A program made the translations under genes and the position numbers. Positions 49,917 through 62,990 of a stretch of DNA of 64,000 nt are shown here, piece by piece. The stretch lies in the NCBI GenBank assembly GCA_022749755.1, contig CM040451.1:8693871-8757870 (forward strand). Direction: 5' to 3'. The DNA comes from Azadirachta indica (Eukaryota > Streptophyta > Magnoliopsida > Sapindales > Meliaceae). The notes beneath the pieces are model-generated. The model searched no databases. It was not told the DNA's origin and saw nothing but the letters and a program-made list of their open reading frames with translations. The stretch's first letter is position 1. The number at the start of each line of letters is the position of its first letter.

Positions 49917-52900
49917 CTAGTGATCAGAACTGGCAGCCGCATCTCCTTCTGAGCCTCGGCGTTTCTTCTTCCCCTCGCCGTGCCTTGACCTCCTTGGTGC
50001 CTCATCTTCACTCTCACTCTCATCATTTCTGAAGTTTCCAGAACCGTACTGATCCTCCTGGTGCGCCTTTGATCCTTCTGGCTGATATTGAATCTCGTCA
50101 TCTGGTCCCCCACCTGGACCTCCCATTTCTTGCGCTCTGCCTTGATCTGATCCTGCACTATATCTGTCATTACGTTCATTAGTTGGGGCCCTCTGATCTC
50201 TCTTAGAAGCACGACTATTGTTCTGAGACAATGTTGGTGGGGTTGGAAAGGGTGGGGGAACGCCAACTGGCCGAACAGCTCGAGGATTTGTAGCTGTGGG
50301 TCCCATTCCTCCCATAAAAGGGGGCCGTCCTGGACCCATCATCACCCCAAATCCATTAGGCGGAAACACAGCCCCTGGTTGAGGAGGTCGCCCAGGAAAC
50401 ATCATACCACCTGGGCCCGTAAAATCACCAGAGAACCTAGGAGCATATGGAGCAAAAGGACGGGGACCCACACCAAAAAGATCTGGCATTGGAAATCCAT
50501 CAGGTGTGACAGGTGCGTATGAAAATCCATCAGCGCCCATCATCATAGGGGGAAAACCTCGCATACCAGGCATTGGTCTAGCTCCACGTCCTAGTGGCAT
50601 TTGAGCAGGCCACATCATTCCTCTGCCCCTTCCTCTGCCCTGAGATGCAGCTCCAAAGCTCTCGTCTTCCTCTTCACTTTCTTCTTCCTCCTCTTCTTCA
50701 TTGTCCTCAAATGGAACTATGTCTGGATTGTCCCCTCCATTGTCTGGATTGACTCCCTTTGCTTTCTCCTCTTCTCGTTTTGATTCTGCTGCAACTGATA
50801 TTGCCTATATTCCAGAATATTGAAGCACAACACCATTTAGAACAATCCTTAACACATTTAATAGAAAAATCAAGAGGGCATGCAATAATGCAACAGAATA
50901 CTACATTTTGCGCTTGTCCCTTAGCTTCCTTATGCAAACTTATAGCAATTTCAGCAAAGACCTAAAGCCTCTTTTGGTCATAAAGATTAAATATTTGATC
51001 GACTAATAAACGCACAAAAATGTCTTAGATATCGGCAGAATGTGTAACTAATGACAAAAGAGAGCTATGTGTAAGAAAAGCATACTACGAGAGATGCTTT
51101 ATATCTTTATAAATGATGAGCATTTTACATTCTGTTGCACACAAACAAGCATTAAAAAAAATCATAAGATACATGCAATTAGATCTAAGAAATGGAGTGA
51201 AGTCGTACAAACCACTGTCAGAAAAGCAAGATAAATTCACATCCAATATTGTGTTTCATGTGTTTTTGACAAATGAAATAAGAAATTCAATTTGGTTTAT
51301 CCTCAGAAATGCACTTCATAAAGTGTTTTCATAACAGTATTCTAAACACAAAAACAAGGAAAACCTATGTGGCATGGTTGTTAAAAACTGAAAAATAAGT
51401 AATGATTTCCATGTAACGTTTTGATATATGTTTTTCTGAATTTCCTTCATTTTTCACCATTCAACAAAATTTTCCAAATGCTCACTGTGCACATGCTTTT
51501 GGTTGCCTTTTTTTATTTCAAACAGGATTCAAAGATGGTACCAAACAGTTTTCTTTAATGTCTGAAACCAGCTCTGACAATTTCTACCCCATTGCTTGAT
51601 GTTATAAAAAGAAAAAATGAAAAAGATTACCATAAGCTCACTATCTGGTTCAAGATAAAGCAAGCCAGCCAACTGCTCACCAATACTAGGCTCTAACTCC
51701 TGACAATCTCTACTAATCTGCAATGATACAAAGTAAAGAAATAAGAACAAAGAAGTTAATTGGAGTTCATATTAAGACTTGGCTACGAACTAAATTATCA
51801 CATAAACAAATACCTTCAGGCACAGCATTTGCAACAACTAAAAATAAGTGGCAAAAATGAGACATTGCAAACATGGATACTTCACCATTTAATTACATAA
51901 TCCTATACCATTAATACCTATTTTCATTAAATCCCTCATTGAGTTACATTTCAGCACATAAATCAGATTCTGCATATTAAATCCTTTTGAAACAGCAATT
52001 GAGCTCAAGGAACTTTTGCACATCTTTTAGGGTTTTTGCTCAGATAATTTTTCCTTTCACTGTTCAATCAAAATATGAATCTAAGAACATATCTCAGCCC
52101 CACGCCTCCCATTCAACAGCAATATATTCCAATATCATCATGCATATGATGAAAAAATATGTTGCTATGCATCCAAACTGGCTTGTGCCCATATTAGTCC
52201 AACACATGATTAACTCTGTTATGTAACATTGCAGATGACATGGCACATGAACGGTTTGTGATTCTGAGTGAAGGCAAAGCATCCAAGCCTAAATAATCTC
52301 CAGTCCAGCCAATAATAAAAATCAAGCACAGTCATACGACCCAAACAAGCCCAGTCTAATAGTGAGATTATTCAGTGCAAATATGTTTAGTTATATCGAT
52401 TTTCATGTGTAAGTACGGAGCTCAAACAAAATGAGTAACATACAATTAGTCTTTTCACATCATTTTTGGAGAAGCAAGTGCGGATATAACATTAGGATGG
52501 AGAGAAGCCAATAACTTGAAGACACTGTTTTGTCCAGCCAAGGCTACTATCTTTTATACTTTGTCTTCCTCCAATCCAGCTCATGGATGAAGATTCAATG
52601 TTGTCTTCTCAGGCCATGTCAAGTGGCAACCAAGCATGTTCGACAAATCATGCCAGTTACGAGGTTGCTTCAGGACTATTTGAGATCCTTTTTTCAGGCC
52701 ACAGCTTTCTCCATCCCTTTCAACTAGGTTCTGACCAGGACCCCCACACATATCAACATGTAAATAGTAATCATCCATGGCTCACAATAAGCTAAGGCAA
52801 AGAAATTAAATGAAAGTTTGTAACCAAAAAGTGTTCAAGTTCTTAAACATTCAAAACTCATTCTTGAATAATCTATCCCTAAATGAGATATCAGTCACAA

Positions 52901-55900
52901 TTTCTTGTTCGTAGCTTTACAGTTTAGTACAAAGTTAGTATTTTAGCAAAAATACTTGGTCACTTTTACTGTCAAAACAGTATTTTACTGGTACAAATGA
53001 CTAAAACATTTTTTTCAACAAAAAAAAATGACAATAACAAGTTTGCAAGGTGTTTAGTTAAAGCCAGGAAATTTCAGCAAGCCTAAATATGCATTTCATT
53101 GACTCGCCCATGGGTCCAGTACCAGCATTCCAATTCAATTAATTCTTGCTAAGTATTTCCCAATTTATAGAAGTACATGGGAAAGGAAGATATGAAGAAG
53201 AGGAAGTAAATAAAAGCTATCACAAGATTAAAAACTTCAAAAGAATATTAAGTGTGAACACAGAGATCAGCCTAGATTTAAATAAAGTACCTTCACTGGT
53301 AAGTTCTCATTGTAAGGGTTCCTTAAATGACGAGTTTTGTGGAAGGACAGTTCACATAACTGCAAATAAGAAAGTACAATTTGTCGTCATAACAGATATT
53401 ATAATCATCAATGAACATAAAACAATTTATAAATGTATCAAATACAGAGCCTGTTTAGTATTTGTCATGGAATTTGGACAGCCAACTCATTTTGTATAGG
53501 TACAGAATCTCCGGCAAAATCCATCACATCAAATGAAGGAATCGGAGAATGGTCACCAACATCATAAGAGATTTAGATTGAAGGTGGTTCATAATTTGTA
53601 TTAGTTCCATCCTATCTTTTCTTAACTCTTATCTATTCCTATGCCCCAGAACAAGACAATTAACTTGTGGATTAGATGCCATACAAAACACAGCTTGAGC
53701 CATTCAATGCCACTGGACAACTCATCCTATTTCTATCTATTCATAGGCTTATTTATCTATGTTATCAGGTTAAAGTCAGAGTAGCAGTTCCCAAGTTGAG
53801 TCTACAAAGATAGACCAAAAGATAAATTTATGTCACAACCCATCCCTCACTTTTTCCAAGTTCCAACAAATCAAAACCAGGTATTAGTCATTGGCCATCT
53901 CTAAAACATAGCCTTGGAGTTTACAAATCAATGCTGATCTGTGAACAAGAATAAAACAAACTTAACAGGATTTTACTTAACTGAAAAAGATAATAATTTG
54001 ATCCTTTTTCACCTCCTACTGCTTTTCATACTGGGATTAGATGCTGCTGATAATATTCAAAGAGTGTGCACAGCATTTTCATGGTTCATGGCAGGATTTG
54101 TAATCATTTGCAGCAAAAGAATTCTTATAATAAAGACAAACACCTCATGAAATGGCACAATTCTTTCTTAGAAGAGAAATTATTCATGGAAAAATAGTGG
54201 GGAAACGGTACCTTCAACCATTTAACTGAGAAATTCCTCCCATAATGTGCAGTCCCATGTGCATATTTCCAGTTGCCCCCACCCACAGACCCACCAATTT
54301 TTGATGTCATCTTGGCACAACCCTAGAAGTTCACATTTAACGCTTAAGAAAAAGCACAAAAAAGGTTCTCAACTTATATAGGATACCAAACTCTAAATTA
54401 CCTGGAAATGCCTAGTCCGGTTGACAGAGAAGATCAAAATCACATTTTCAGCAGAGTCGAAAGCTTCATTTAGTTTAGCCTCATTGCTCCTTTGAGTTGC
54501 CCATACTCCTTGTTGTACAGATAATTCCAGATTTTCACGGTTGCAGCTTTTAACAATAAAATACCTGTGGTTCCATGTTTTGAAATAAAATAAGTATGTA
54601 ATCCAAATTCATCAACAATCCAACCAACCAATGAAACTTGCTTGAACTGCACAAATAAAATGGTACGTATAAACTGTTTAGGAGGTTTATTAGGCAGAAG
54701 GATAATGGGCTAACAAATACACAAAATTTCAATAAAATCATTGACTGGTACGCAGCGTAACTACAGCAATAAAAGGCAATGCCTTCAAGCAGCTTGACTT
54801 GGCAACCAATTGCAAACCAACCATCCACACACAATACGGCCTTAATTACAAAAGACAAGAATATACAGACACCCTACTGATATGGTTGAATGCATAATTG
54901 AATGCAGTGACCAGATGCCTTCAAAAAGGTAGCTAGACGATTGATGAGACGAAGACAAATCTAAAATTTTGGTAACAAAAGGCGGTGACTTTTAAAGGAA
55001 CTTTAGAATGTCTTAAAAACCAATATATTTAGGAAGTACAACTGAAAAAATCAATAAGCAAGCTAAGGGAGATCAAAATACAAATAAGATTCAGAAGAGA
55101 AAACAGATAGAATCACCTAATTAGATTAATAAACTGTTATATTAAGATGATCATCACAATATTAAAAAGCTGGCCCTTCCATTGGTTCACTGGATTAATA
55201 ATAATGCTCAAGAGCACAACATTATCCCTCCCACTCAATATCATATCCACATCCATCAAGTACCTATCCTATATTTTATGAGTTTCTTTATCCTTAACAT
55301 CTGCGGCATGCAAAAACCCGCAAAGACTACTTTCTCAATTCCTGCCCATTGTCATTCTTTTCTTTACCCCAAAGAAAGAACATAGCACCTCATTTACACC
55401 AGTTGGGGCAATCTTACATGACTTATGCATGACACAAAACTCTCATCTCATGGTTCCGCAGCTTAATCAATCAGTATATACCCTGCAATCTTTGCCTCTG
55501 TGCCAACCAACCACACCAGAAATTCCATCCATCTTGATATTATGATCCCCGCTCAAGCTACTTGTGAACAACTTAAATCAGCTTTATATGATGCTTGTTC
55601 AGAATTGATTGTAAGTAAAAAAATCAATCTAACCCACAAAATTTAATCTCAATCATTCCAACAAACCAATGCTGACCACTCCCAAGATTGGCTCAATATC
55701 TTCATCAACAATGGCCATATGTTTTCAATGAGAATTTTATTCTTGGAAAAGTAATTTCTAAGAAGTGACAATTTGTTTAATATTAAATATAACGATAATA
55801 AATCAGGAAACAATAGTCACCGTACTTAATGTGATTATAAGCAATGTATTAAGGGAGAAACACAGTATTCTAAGATCTTAATCTGAATTGCAGACCTACT

Positions 55901-58900
55901 CCATATCTGAAAATATATAGAACTGCAAAGATCCCTAAACTTCTCCTCTCTCTATTGCATCCTCGTATCCGAGTGTCCCTGGTATTTTTCATTCTATCAA
56001 GGCTTTCATGTCTACAATTTCCATATTGCTTATACTTCTACACAATCTCTATGTTATAACACTTCTCAGAGGCCAAAGGCTAAGCTAGTCTACCCATGCA
56101 ACACTTGTCCATCCCCTCACTTGAATATCTAAGACAACGCTCCACCCGCAAACAAGTACATACATATATACATATAAAGATTAAAGGAGAATGCACACAA
56201 GAGAAACTGAAAAGAAGTATAAGCATTTGTAACTAGATTCAAAAAATTGAAACTATTTATAGAAGCAATCCAACAGTATTTGTCAATTTATCACCCTTCA
56301 TGGCCTCAGTATTCCATGCATCTAATTTCTGTATGGTATCCAGTTATAACCAGCTCTTATCCTAAATATTTTATAATTATTTTGCTTACCCCATCATAAC
56401 TTTCAGCAGACATTCTCCAACTCGTCCCTACAAATATCCTTCATTCTTAAGTTGAGGGCAAACAATCTCCTTACCCATATGATTAGTTTCCCAGTTAAGG
56501 TCTGTTAGTATTATGCTAAAATTGAAATTATTAATTCCCTGCTAAAGAAATATGTATCACCAAGCTTTTACCATGTTTGAGAGACCAAGAAAAGGATCAT
56601 CATTTTCTCCACAAAATTGGCACACTATCGTACATGGTATATCTTTCAAAAAAGAGGTAAACACAAGGCAATGCATTATCAGAACTGATTAACCAAAATC
56701 AAGGCATAAGCTAATGCAAAAGCACAGTAGAATTTCTGTGCATGAACTAAATAAATTAAGAAATTCATGTGCTAATTTATCACAAGATCTCTACGTATGA
56801 ACATAACAAAAGTAACAAAGGAAAGAAAGAGAAATAAAGCAGTGAATACAACCGTAGCTGTGTAAGCTAGGGAAAAAAAAAAGGCAGCATTACAGCATTA
56901 CATGATTATAGGCTTATAATAAAACATCCTTCCAAAACCACTGTTGATTGTATACAAAACATACTTCCAAAACCACTGTTGATTGTATATGTAACTGTCA
57001 AGAAAAAAAGTGGCCATCTGGATGTGTTTTCGAAGCAATTTTCCATTTTTGAAAATGATAATCAGTTGAAAACATGTCAGGTTAAGTATTTTTCAATTTG
57101 TCTTTGAAAACAGAAAATACTTCTTTCAAAATTATATCTAAAATGTTAAAAACAACAAGTTATTGTTTCAATCATTCCCAAGAACGTGTTTTCAGAACAA
57201 ATTATAGCTCTTCCCTTCAGATAACTATTTTACTCATTTTCAAAAAAAATACAAACAAGTTCTTGTTATTTTCAATTTTCAGAAAATTATTTTTATCATA
57301 ATACAGCCAAAAGTGTTTTCCAATTTTCTAAACATCATTTTAAAACAATACCAAACTCACCATATAAGTTTTGCTATATATTATTTAAGAGAGCCAAGGG
57401 AAAAAACAGCAGAAAATGGTGCCACTGCTCTGCTCAGTCCCTGGAGAATTACTTTGGTCAGAAGCTGAACACAAAGATGGCACAATTGTTCACTTTCATG
57501 GTAGATGTCTTACCAGTAAAAAGTTTACATGCATAAGAAAGAGAAACTTACACATCAAATGTTGAAACTAAGAATGCACAGCATAAAATGCATAAGAGAA
57601 CTTCATTACTAACAACTCTTATTCCCTTTTGCTACAGAAAAAGGTATATATAGTCCAAAATAGAGAGATAAATTAATTGTCAGCCTATAGGAAGCTAATT
57701 ACAGCATATAGCTAAGAAAGGAACTCAATGGGCGATTTCAGTTGTATTATGGACTTCTCATAACATTGTCCAAATAAAATACAAAGACTGATTTATATCA
57801 CCCAGTTATAGACTGCAGGACTCCGAACACACCTAGATATTCCTTGGGGCAAGGGTGCAGCTTTGTTCGCCTGATTAGGTTGGCCATTTGGAAGGTTTTG
57901 CACCTGGGTCTGCGTTCCCTGTTGTTGGGGTTGTTGGACCTGCTGCTGCTGATGAACATTAGCTGATTCTGTTGTTGAAGGTTTTCCAGCCACACCATGA
58001 TTTACAGCATTGGGACCTTGTGAAAGCTGGGATTTTTCTGTTTGTTGGGAGAAAGCACCTCGCTGTTGAAAAAATTTATTAGCACCGTGATTGTATGAAC
58101 TTATTTGCTGAATCTTCTGAAGCACTTCCTCCACAGGGGGTGGAGGTCCAGGCAACTTTACATGCCTATAACGACAGTCGGGACCATTTGGGCAAAAACC
58201 CAGTTTGTACCTGCAACAAAGAATTCTCTCAGCCAAAGAAGAAAAAGAAAGAAACTTTTTATTTAAAAAAAATGAGGCGCAAATTAAAGGCAGCTGTTTC
58301 TGTAATTTTGGTTCCCACTACACCAAATTCAAATTTGATTTTTCTTCATAGAATGGATAGCAAACACTAACATATATTACACTTGACTCTAGCAGGCCTA
58401 GCTCCCTTAAGAAGAACATGAATTTAAACCCCAAAAATTACCCCATTCCATATCACTGATCCACTAAAAAAATACAACTTCATCAAAAACAATCACATCA
58501 ATTTCCAATCATAATGCAAAATTGCAATAATCCAGAAACAAATACGGCCTGCCAAAATTAACTGAGCTAGTGAAAAATTCAAACAGATAATTGCACCCCG
58601 CAGTCATCAATAACAACAAAAGAAAACATAGCATACTCAAACTCAAGCCAAATAAACTCAGAAAATCAAATTTTTAAAAAGAAATAATAAAAAAAGATGC
58701 ATAATAAAAATTTGGAAATTTAAAAGTACCCCAAAAAAAAGGGAAATTCATACATGTTACACTCCTTGATATCCTCATTCGTGTGCTTATACACACAATC
58801 CTGTTCACGGCACTCCCCAAACGTTCTAAAAAACCGACAAACCGGCATTCTAGACTTGTCATACTGGTGAAGAAACCCACAGGCATCACCCTTCATACAA

Positions 58901-59142
58901 AGACTACGCAGCCAGTGCCGGCACACCGTCTGCCGGAAGCTCCTCCGCCCCGAATGGTTTGTCGCAGCCGCAGCAGGGTCGGCAGTCGCCCCGACATTAG
59001 CAGGGGCGGCGGAGTTGACATTGGCCGCGGCCGCAGCGGAGGAGTCGGATTGGACAACAGGATTAGAGGCGGTGGGGAGGGCGGGGCCCGCGTCGAGACC
59101 GCCCTCGAAGTCGAAGCTGAGAACTCCTTCCGAGTCCTCCAT
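49917..59142 (-). CDS. CPSF30: CPSF30 long form: CCCH zinc fingers plus YTH m6A-reader domain
   Basis: Seven exons (59142-58754, 58210-57833, 54564-54402, 54322-54212, 53359-53291, 51717-51631, 50804-49917) encode 694 residues ending in TAG. Three CCCH fingers follow an Ala/Asn-rich start: C74-H92 (C-x7-C-x5-C-x3-H), C102-H120 (C-x8-C-x4-C-x3-H) and C128-H146, the last split by intron 1. A Gln/Pro-rich linker leads to a YTH domain (~256-400), with tryptophans of the expected methyl-adenosine cage at W277 (QGVWATQ), W328 (GGGNWKYAHG) and possibly W345 (SVKWLK). Then come LEPSIGEQLAGLLYLEPDSEL, an acidic run, RGRGRGRG-type residues, a Met/Pro/Gly-rich stretch (PMPGMRGFPPMMMG) and a Ser/Arg/Lys tail. 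In Arabidopsis the long form reads m6A near poly(A) sites and steers alternative polyadenylation. All junctions keep phase. Confidence 0.96.
54565..57832 (-). other. 3.3-kb intron 2 of CPSF30 (between the zinc-finger and YTH halves)
   Basis: Donor GTGTGT at 57832 and acceptor CCACAG ending at 54565. It contains a 35-bp tandem duplication (56921-56990) and no exon I can support. Its 5' part would be the 3' UTR of the short isoform. Confidence 0.85.
56921..56990. repeat. 35-bp tandem duplication in CPSF30 intron 2
   Basis: Copies at 56921-56955 and 56956-56990 share CTTCCAAAACCACTGTTGAT followed by TGTATA and differ at two positions. Confidence 0.93.
57793..59142 (-). CDS. CPSF30: CPSF30 short isoform by read-through of intron 2
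   Basis: Exon 1 (59142-58754) plus an extended exon 2 (58210-57793) reads through the donor at 57832 and stops after the novel tail CVRSPAVYNWVI, giving 268 residues with all three CCCH fingers but no YTH domain. Arabidopsis makes a comparable small CPSF30 by polyadenylation within the same intron, and the calmodulin-regulated RNA-binding subunit of CPSF is that form. Here the reading frame permits it; I saw no AATAAA just after the stop, so actual use needs transcript evidence. Confidence 0.6.
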
Positions 59143-59194
59143 TGATGCGTTTAATTAATTAATTATTTTGGGAAATTACGATGTCTGCGTATAA

Positions 59195-59203
59195 TTAGGG
59201 TTT
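59195..59203 (-). promoter_or_regulatory. Telo-box AAACCCTAA in the CPSF30 leader
   Basis: An exact match on the minus strand 53 bases before the CPSF30 ATG. Its effect is inferred from the motif only. Confidence 0.4.
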
Positions 59204-60074
59204 CTTTAAATCATTAAAAAAAAAGGTGGAGAAGAGAATTGAAGATGTGGAAAAGAAGGGTTTTGAAAGAGGCTTTTGAGAGTTTAGAAAGAAGGGAATG
59301 AAGCGTTTTGGACAATTTTGCGAATCAAGGTCTTTAATGCTATGAAAATGAAGAAATTGAATATGGAGGCATACAATAATTTTGGATAATGGTGGGGAAA
59401 ATGGAAAATAATAATTTTAAAGAAGATTTTATAATTAATACAATTTTTATTAGGGAATTTTACTATGTAATTAACATCATTTACTTTTCTAATATATTTA
59501 TTAAAATTAATAAAAATATTTATTGGGATAACAAGATTACCCAATCTTAGCACTGCAATAAATAAGAGTTTAAAAATCGTTATTTTAATAAATTTTTTAA
59601 TTTTTTATATGTTTTAGAAATTAGAAATTAGAATTTTAAACAGGAAATAATTTTTTTAAAAATTTAGTCAAATGTAGAATGGATAAAGTCGTATAAGATG
59701 GATAGTATTTGAATTAAGTATTTTTTATTTCAATTCACATTATAAATCATTCCTCGTGTTTTAAAATTATTGTTTATTATTATTTTTCGCATGATCAAAT
59801 TATTATAGCAAATTATATTTTTTTCTTAGAATCTGAATATATTATTTAAAAATAGGTTCATTTTAGGTCCATGTTATTGATATAGGTACATAGCAATCGC
59901 ACGCAATACGAGGTATTAGATTTTATTCCGTACCAATTTCCTTCCTAATTTGTCCTATAAAATTTGTGGGTTCTATCATGTCTCTATGTGTTATGACGAT
60001 AAATCTGAATATACCAATCATCTGATCATCTTTTTTTTTTTTTTAATGTTATAATTTTATATTATTTACAAATT

Positions 60075-60490
60075 CAATAATATAAAATTAGAAGTCTATT
60101 AGAAAGATAAAATACTATTATAATATACTTAACACGCAGATAATTTATCCTAATTGAAGAAAGAAATTTGTTCAAAAATTTCTAACAAAGAATTAAGAAT
60201 CTATTGAAAAATTAAATTTGCCCAAAATTTTCACCTAATATTCAGATAATTTACTCTCATTAAAGATAATCTACCCTCGTTAAAGATGAGAATCTACCTA
60301 AAAATTTTTAATATAAAATCAAAAATTTGTTAAAAAGTTAAATAATTTTTTCTCGTTGAAGAGGAAAATTTACCAAAAAATTTCTATTATAAAATCAGAA
60401 ATCTATTGAAAAGTTATATTTATTTAAAAGTTTTCTAATATACAATCAGGAGTTTCCTAAAAAGTTAAAAGCACTATTATAACACACCTA
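60075..60490. repeat. Degenerate ~50-120-bp tandem array
   Basis: About five units starting with variants of AAATCAGAAATCTATTGAAA at about 60080, 60190, 60310, 60395 and 60440. Several also contain TTTACTCTCATTAAAGA and CTACCTAAAAATTTTTAATA. The units vary in length through deletions. TAGGATATGAATCAAAGTTC and a mirrored GGCCGATGGGCCGATGG follow at 60540-60590, typical of old plant retroelement debris. Confidence 0.6.
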
Positions 60491-61869
60491 ACATATTTAT
60501 AGAAAATATTCACATTTGATGAACAATCCATACCCCCCAATAGGATATGAATCAAAGTTCTAACTATCAGGCCGATGGGCCGATGGTTGATTACCTTATT
60601 TTTTAATATTACAAAATTACAACTTACTAATATTCAAATATCTATTAAAGATTTGAGTTTATAAAATTTTAAGTCCTGATAATTGTGGAACAACGTAGGA
60701 TTTAAATAACTTAAATTTTAAATCAATTATGAAACAATTTAAATATTTACGCATAATATAAACGTTATCTATTCTCAAATAAAAGAATATTTATTTTTAT
60801 GTTAAGTAAAAAAATCTTACGATTATATTGTGGGGGAGAGTCCCAATATATGATCCATCTTGAATTTATATAATTTAGTTTTGTTGTAACGACACGTATC
60901 AAAACTTTATTGTATACTCTATTTCTCTAAAACCTACCAAACACATTCTAACTCCTAATAATCGTAATAAATTTTGTCCATATATTAATTGTAAAACGTG
61001 TTCAAGATCTAGAAACATATGTTAGGTGTGGAAAGAAGAATTAGTAGTGATTTTGTTTTAGGAAAATATTTTCTTTTTATTTATTTAAGAATGTTAGTGT
61101 TTTCATTTCCTAATCGTACCGAAGGTTTAGCACATGGGAATATTCTAATTACTGCATAATTTTGGTGATTTTACCACTTATCTATCTAATAGAAGTTACC
61201 TTCCTGTTATAAACTATTATTATAACGTTAACGATTGTTTTTTATTTTAAAAGAAAACTCTAAATTTCTTTCATCTTTTTTTTTTTTTTAAAGTTTTAGA
61301 TTCTTTACTTCTTCTTCTTTCTTTTTTCTTTTTCTTTCGAGATTCTCTTATTCTTCTTCTTTGTTTTTGCTTTTTCTTTTAGTGTTGCTCAAGATCTTCT
61401 TGCTCTTAGATTCTTCTTTCTTTTTCCTTCTCTTCTCAAATTTTCTTCTTCTTTTTCTTCCTCTGAACCCACCAAATTTTTTCTCCCGCAATACATCTTT
61501 TACAGTCTATCAAACTTTTGATTCAAATGAAATTGTCTTACATATGGTTGCTGCAAAATTAAACGACAAAAAAATACCTAGAGAAGCCGGTCTTTTGTAT
61601 CTTAGAAGGCCTTATTTTCTTCACCATTTTCATTATCTTTCTCCTTGTGGTCAGTATTTATACTCAAAATTCATAAATGACCATTATTTAAAATCATGTT
61701 AAAAAATGATTGACACAACAAATTTTAAACAAAAATATCTCTACAACTAACTTTTTATAAGTAATTTTATTTGTTTGCAGTTGAAAATATACTTAAAACA
61801 TAAAAAAGAAAAAACTAAAATTGGCCATTTCAAACAACTCTTTTATGAGATTGGTTATGATAGTAATTT

Positions 61870-61975
61870 TGTCCAAAAAATTTGAATCGATCATTTTTTA
61901 ATATAATTATAAACCATAATATTTTTTCAATTTAGGGTGTGAATAATAGTTATAAATGAAAATTTCACTCTTTTC
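61870..61975. mobile_element. Decayed end of a foldback element like the one at 14003-16892
   Basis: GTAATTTTGTCCAAAAAATT and then TCGATCATTTTTTAAT, TAATATTTTTTCAATTTAGG aligns with the outer right arm of the large element (16790-16890: GTAATTTTGTCCAAAAAAAA, TTGATCATTTTTTAAA, TTTGAGAAAGTTAGGGTG). I could not find a matching left arm. Confidence 0.5.
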
Positions 61976-62588
61976 TTTGGAAAGCAAAGTTTTAGGTCTT
62001 AAGAAATTTTTTAATAGTATGCAAATATAGATTTATCCAATAAAATAAAATTATTTAAAAAATTTTAATGGCTAGACAAAGTATAATATTGATATATTTT
62101 TCAAAATTTTAAATAGCAAAAAAATAAATAGAATAATATTTGTTAATCAAAATTAAATTTTTTATGACAAAATACTAAATAAATGAAATATTTAGAAAAT
62201 GAACTGACTTCTAACATCGTGTCTCACTGTGATAGGGCTACTAAAGTAAGAAAATTACATTTTTATTTTTTAAATTTATCTAAAATTATATATTTACCCT
62301 TACAATATGCAATGGTTGCATTGTTACCGATAAGGCTACATTGGTAGTTACATCTTCACTTAAAGTTTGCAAGAACCCAAGTCATTGTTCAACAGATAAT
62401 AAAAGGCATTTGTGTCCTTATAGTGGTCAAAGACAGTTAAATCATAATAGAGACCCAAAAATTTAATAAAAGGAGTCTCATTAACAAATATTTTTGACTT
62501 AAAGCGTTTACTTGATATTCAATTTAAAAAGGGGGTCTGCTTGTCATTAGCCCAAAGTAAAATGAATACATGAATATTGAAGGGAAAA

Positions 62589-62990
62589 TGCCCTATTCTC
62601 CTTTAATATTCGGCATAAAATACCAATTCTCTCCTAATATTTGAAAACTACCCTAATTTTTTTCTAAATATTTGAAAATACCCCACCACCCCCTCACCTT
62701 TGTATGTTTTACCCTTCAATTATTTAAATAATTTATACATGAATTGAACCAGTGGTTCGAACGAAAACCAGTTCTTTTAAAAATTGCAAAATTACATGCC
62801 CCATTCCCCCATAATTTTGACACAATATATAAGTTCTCCCCTAATATTTAAAAAATATTCCATCACCTCCCTCACCTTTGTATTTTTTCAATTTTACCCT
62901 TCAATTATTTAAATAATTTATACATGCACTGAACTAGTGGTTCAAATAGGAACCGATTTTTTAAAAATTACAAAATTACATCCTTAGAAA
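62589..62990. repeat. ~200-bp direct tandem duplication
   Basis: The two copies share CCCTCACCTTTGTAT, then ACCCTTCAATTATTTAAATA, ATTTATACATG, ACCAGTGGTTC/ACTAGTGGTTC and AAAATTRCAAAATTACAT. Copies are about 62589-62798 and 62799-62990, with small insertions and substitutions. Confidence 0.85.

Noticed and set aside
52530..52795. Open frames in CPSF30 intron 5
   Set aside because: Overlapping short frames on both strands without splice compatibility; the flanking exons join in phase without them.
61361..61702. 113-codon plus-strand open frame
   Set aside because: Begins at TTG, is mostly Leu/Phe from CT-rich low-complexity DNA and matches no family I know.
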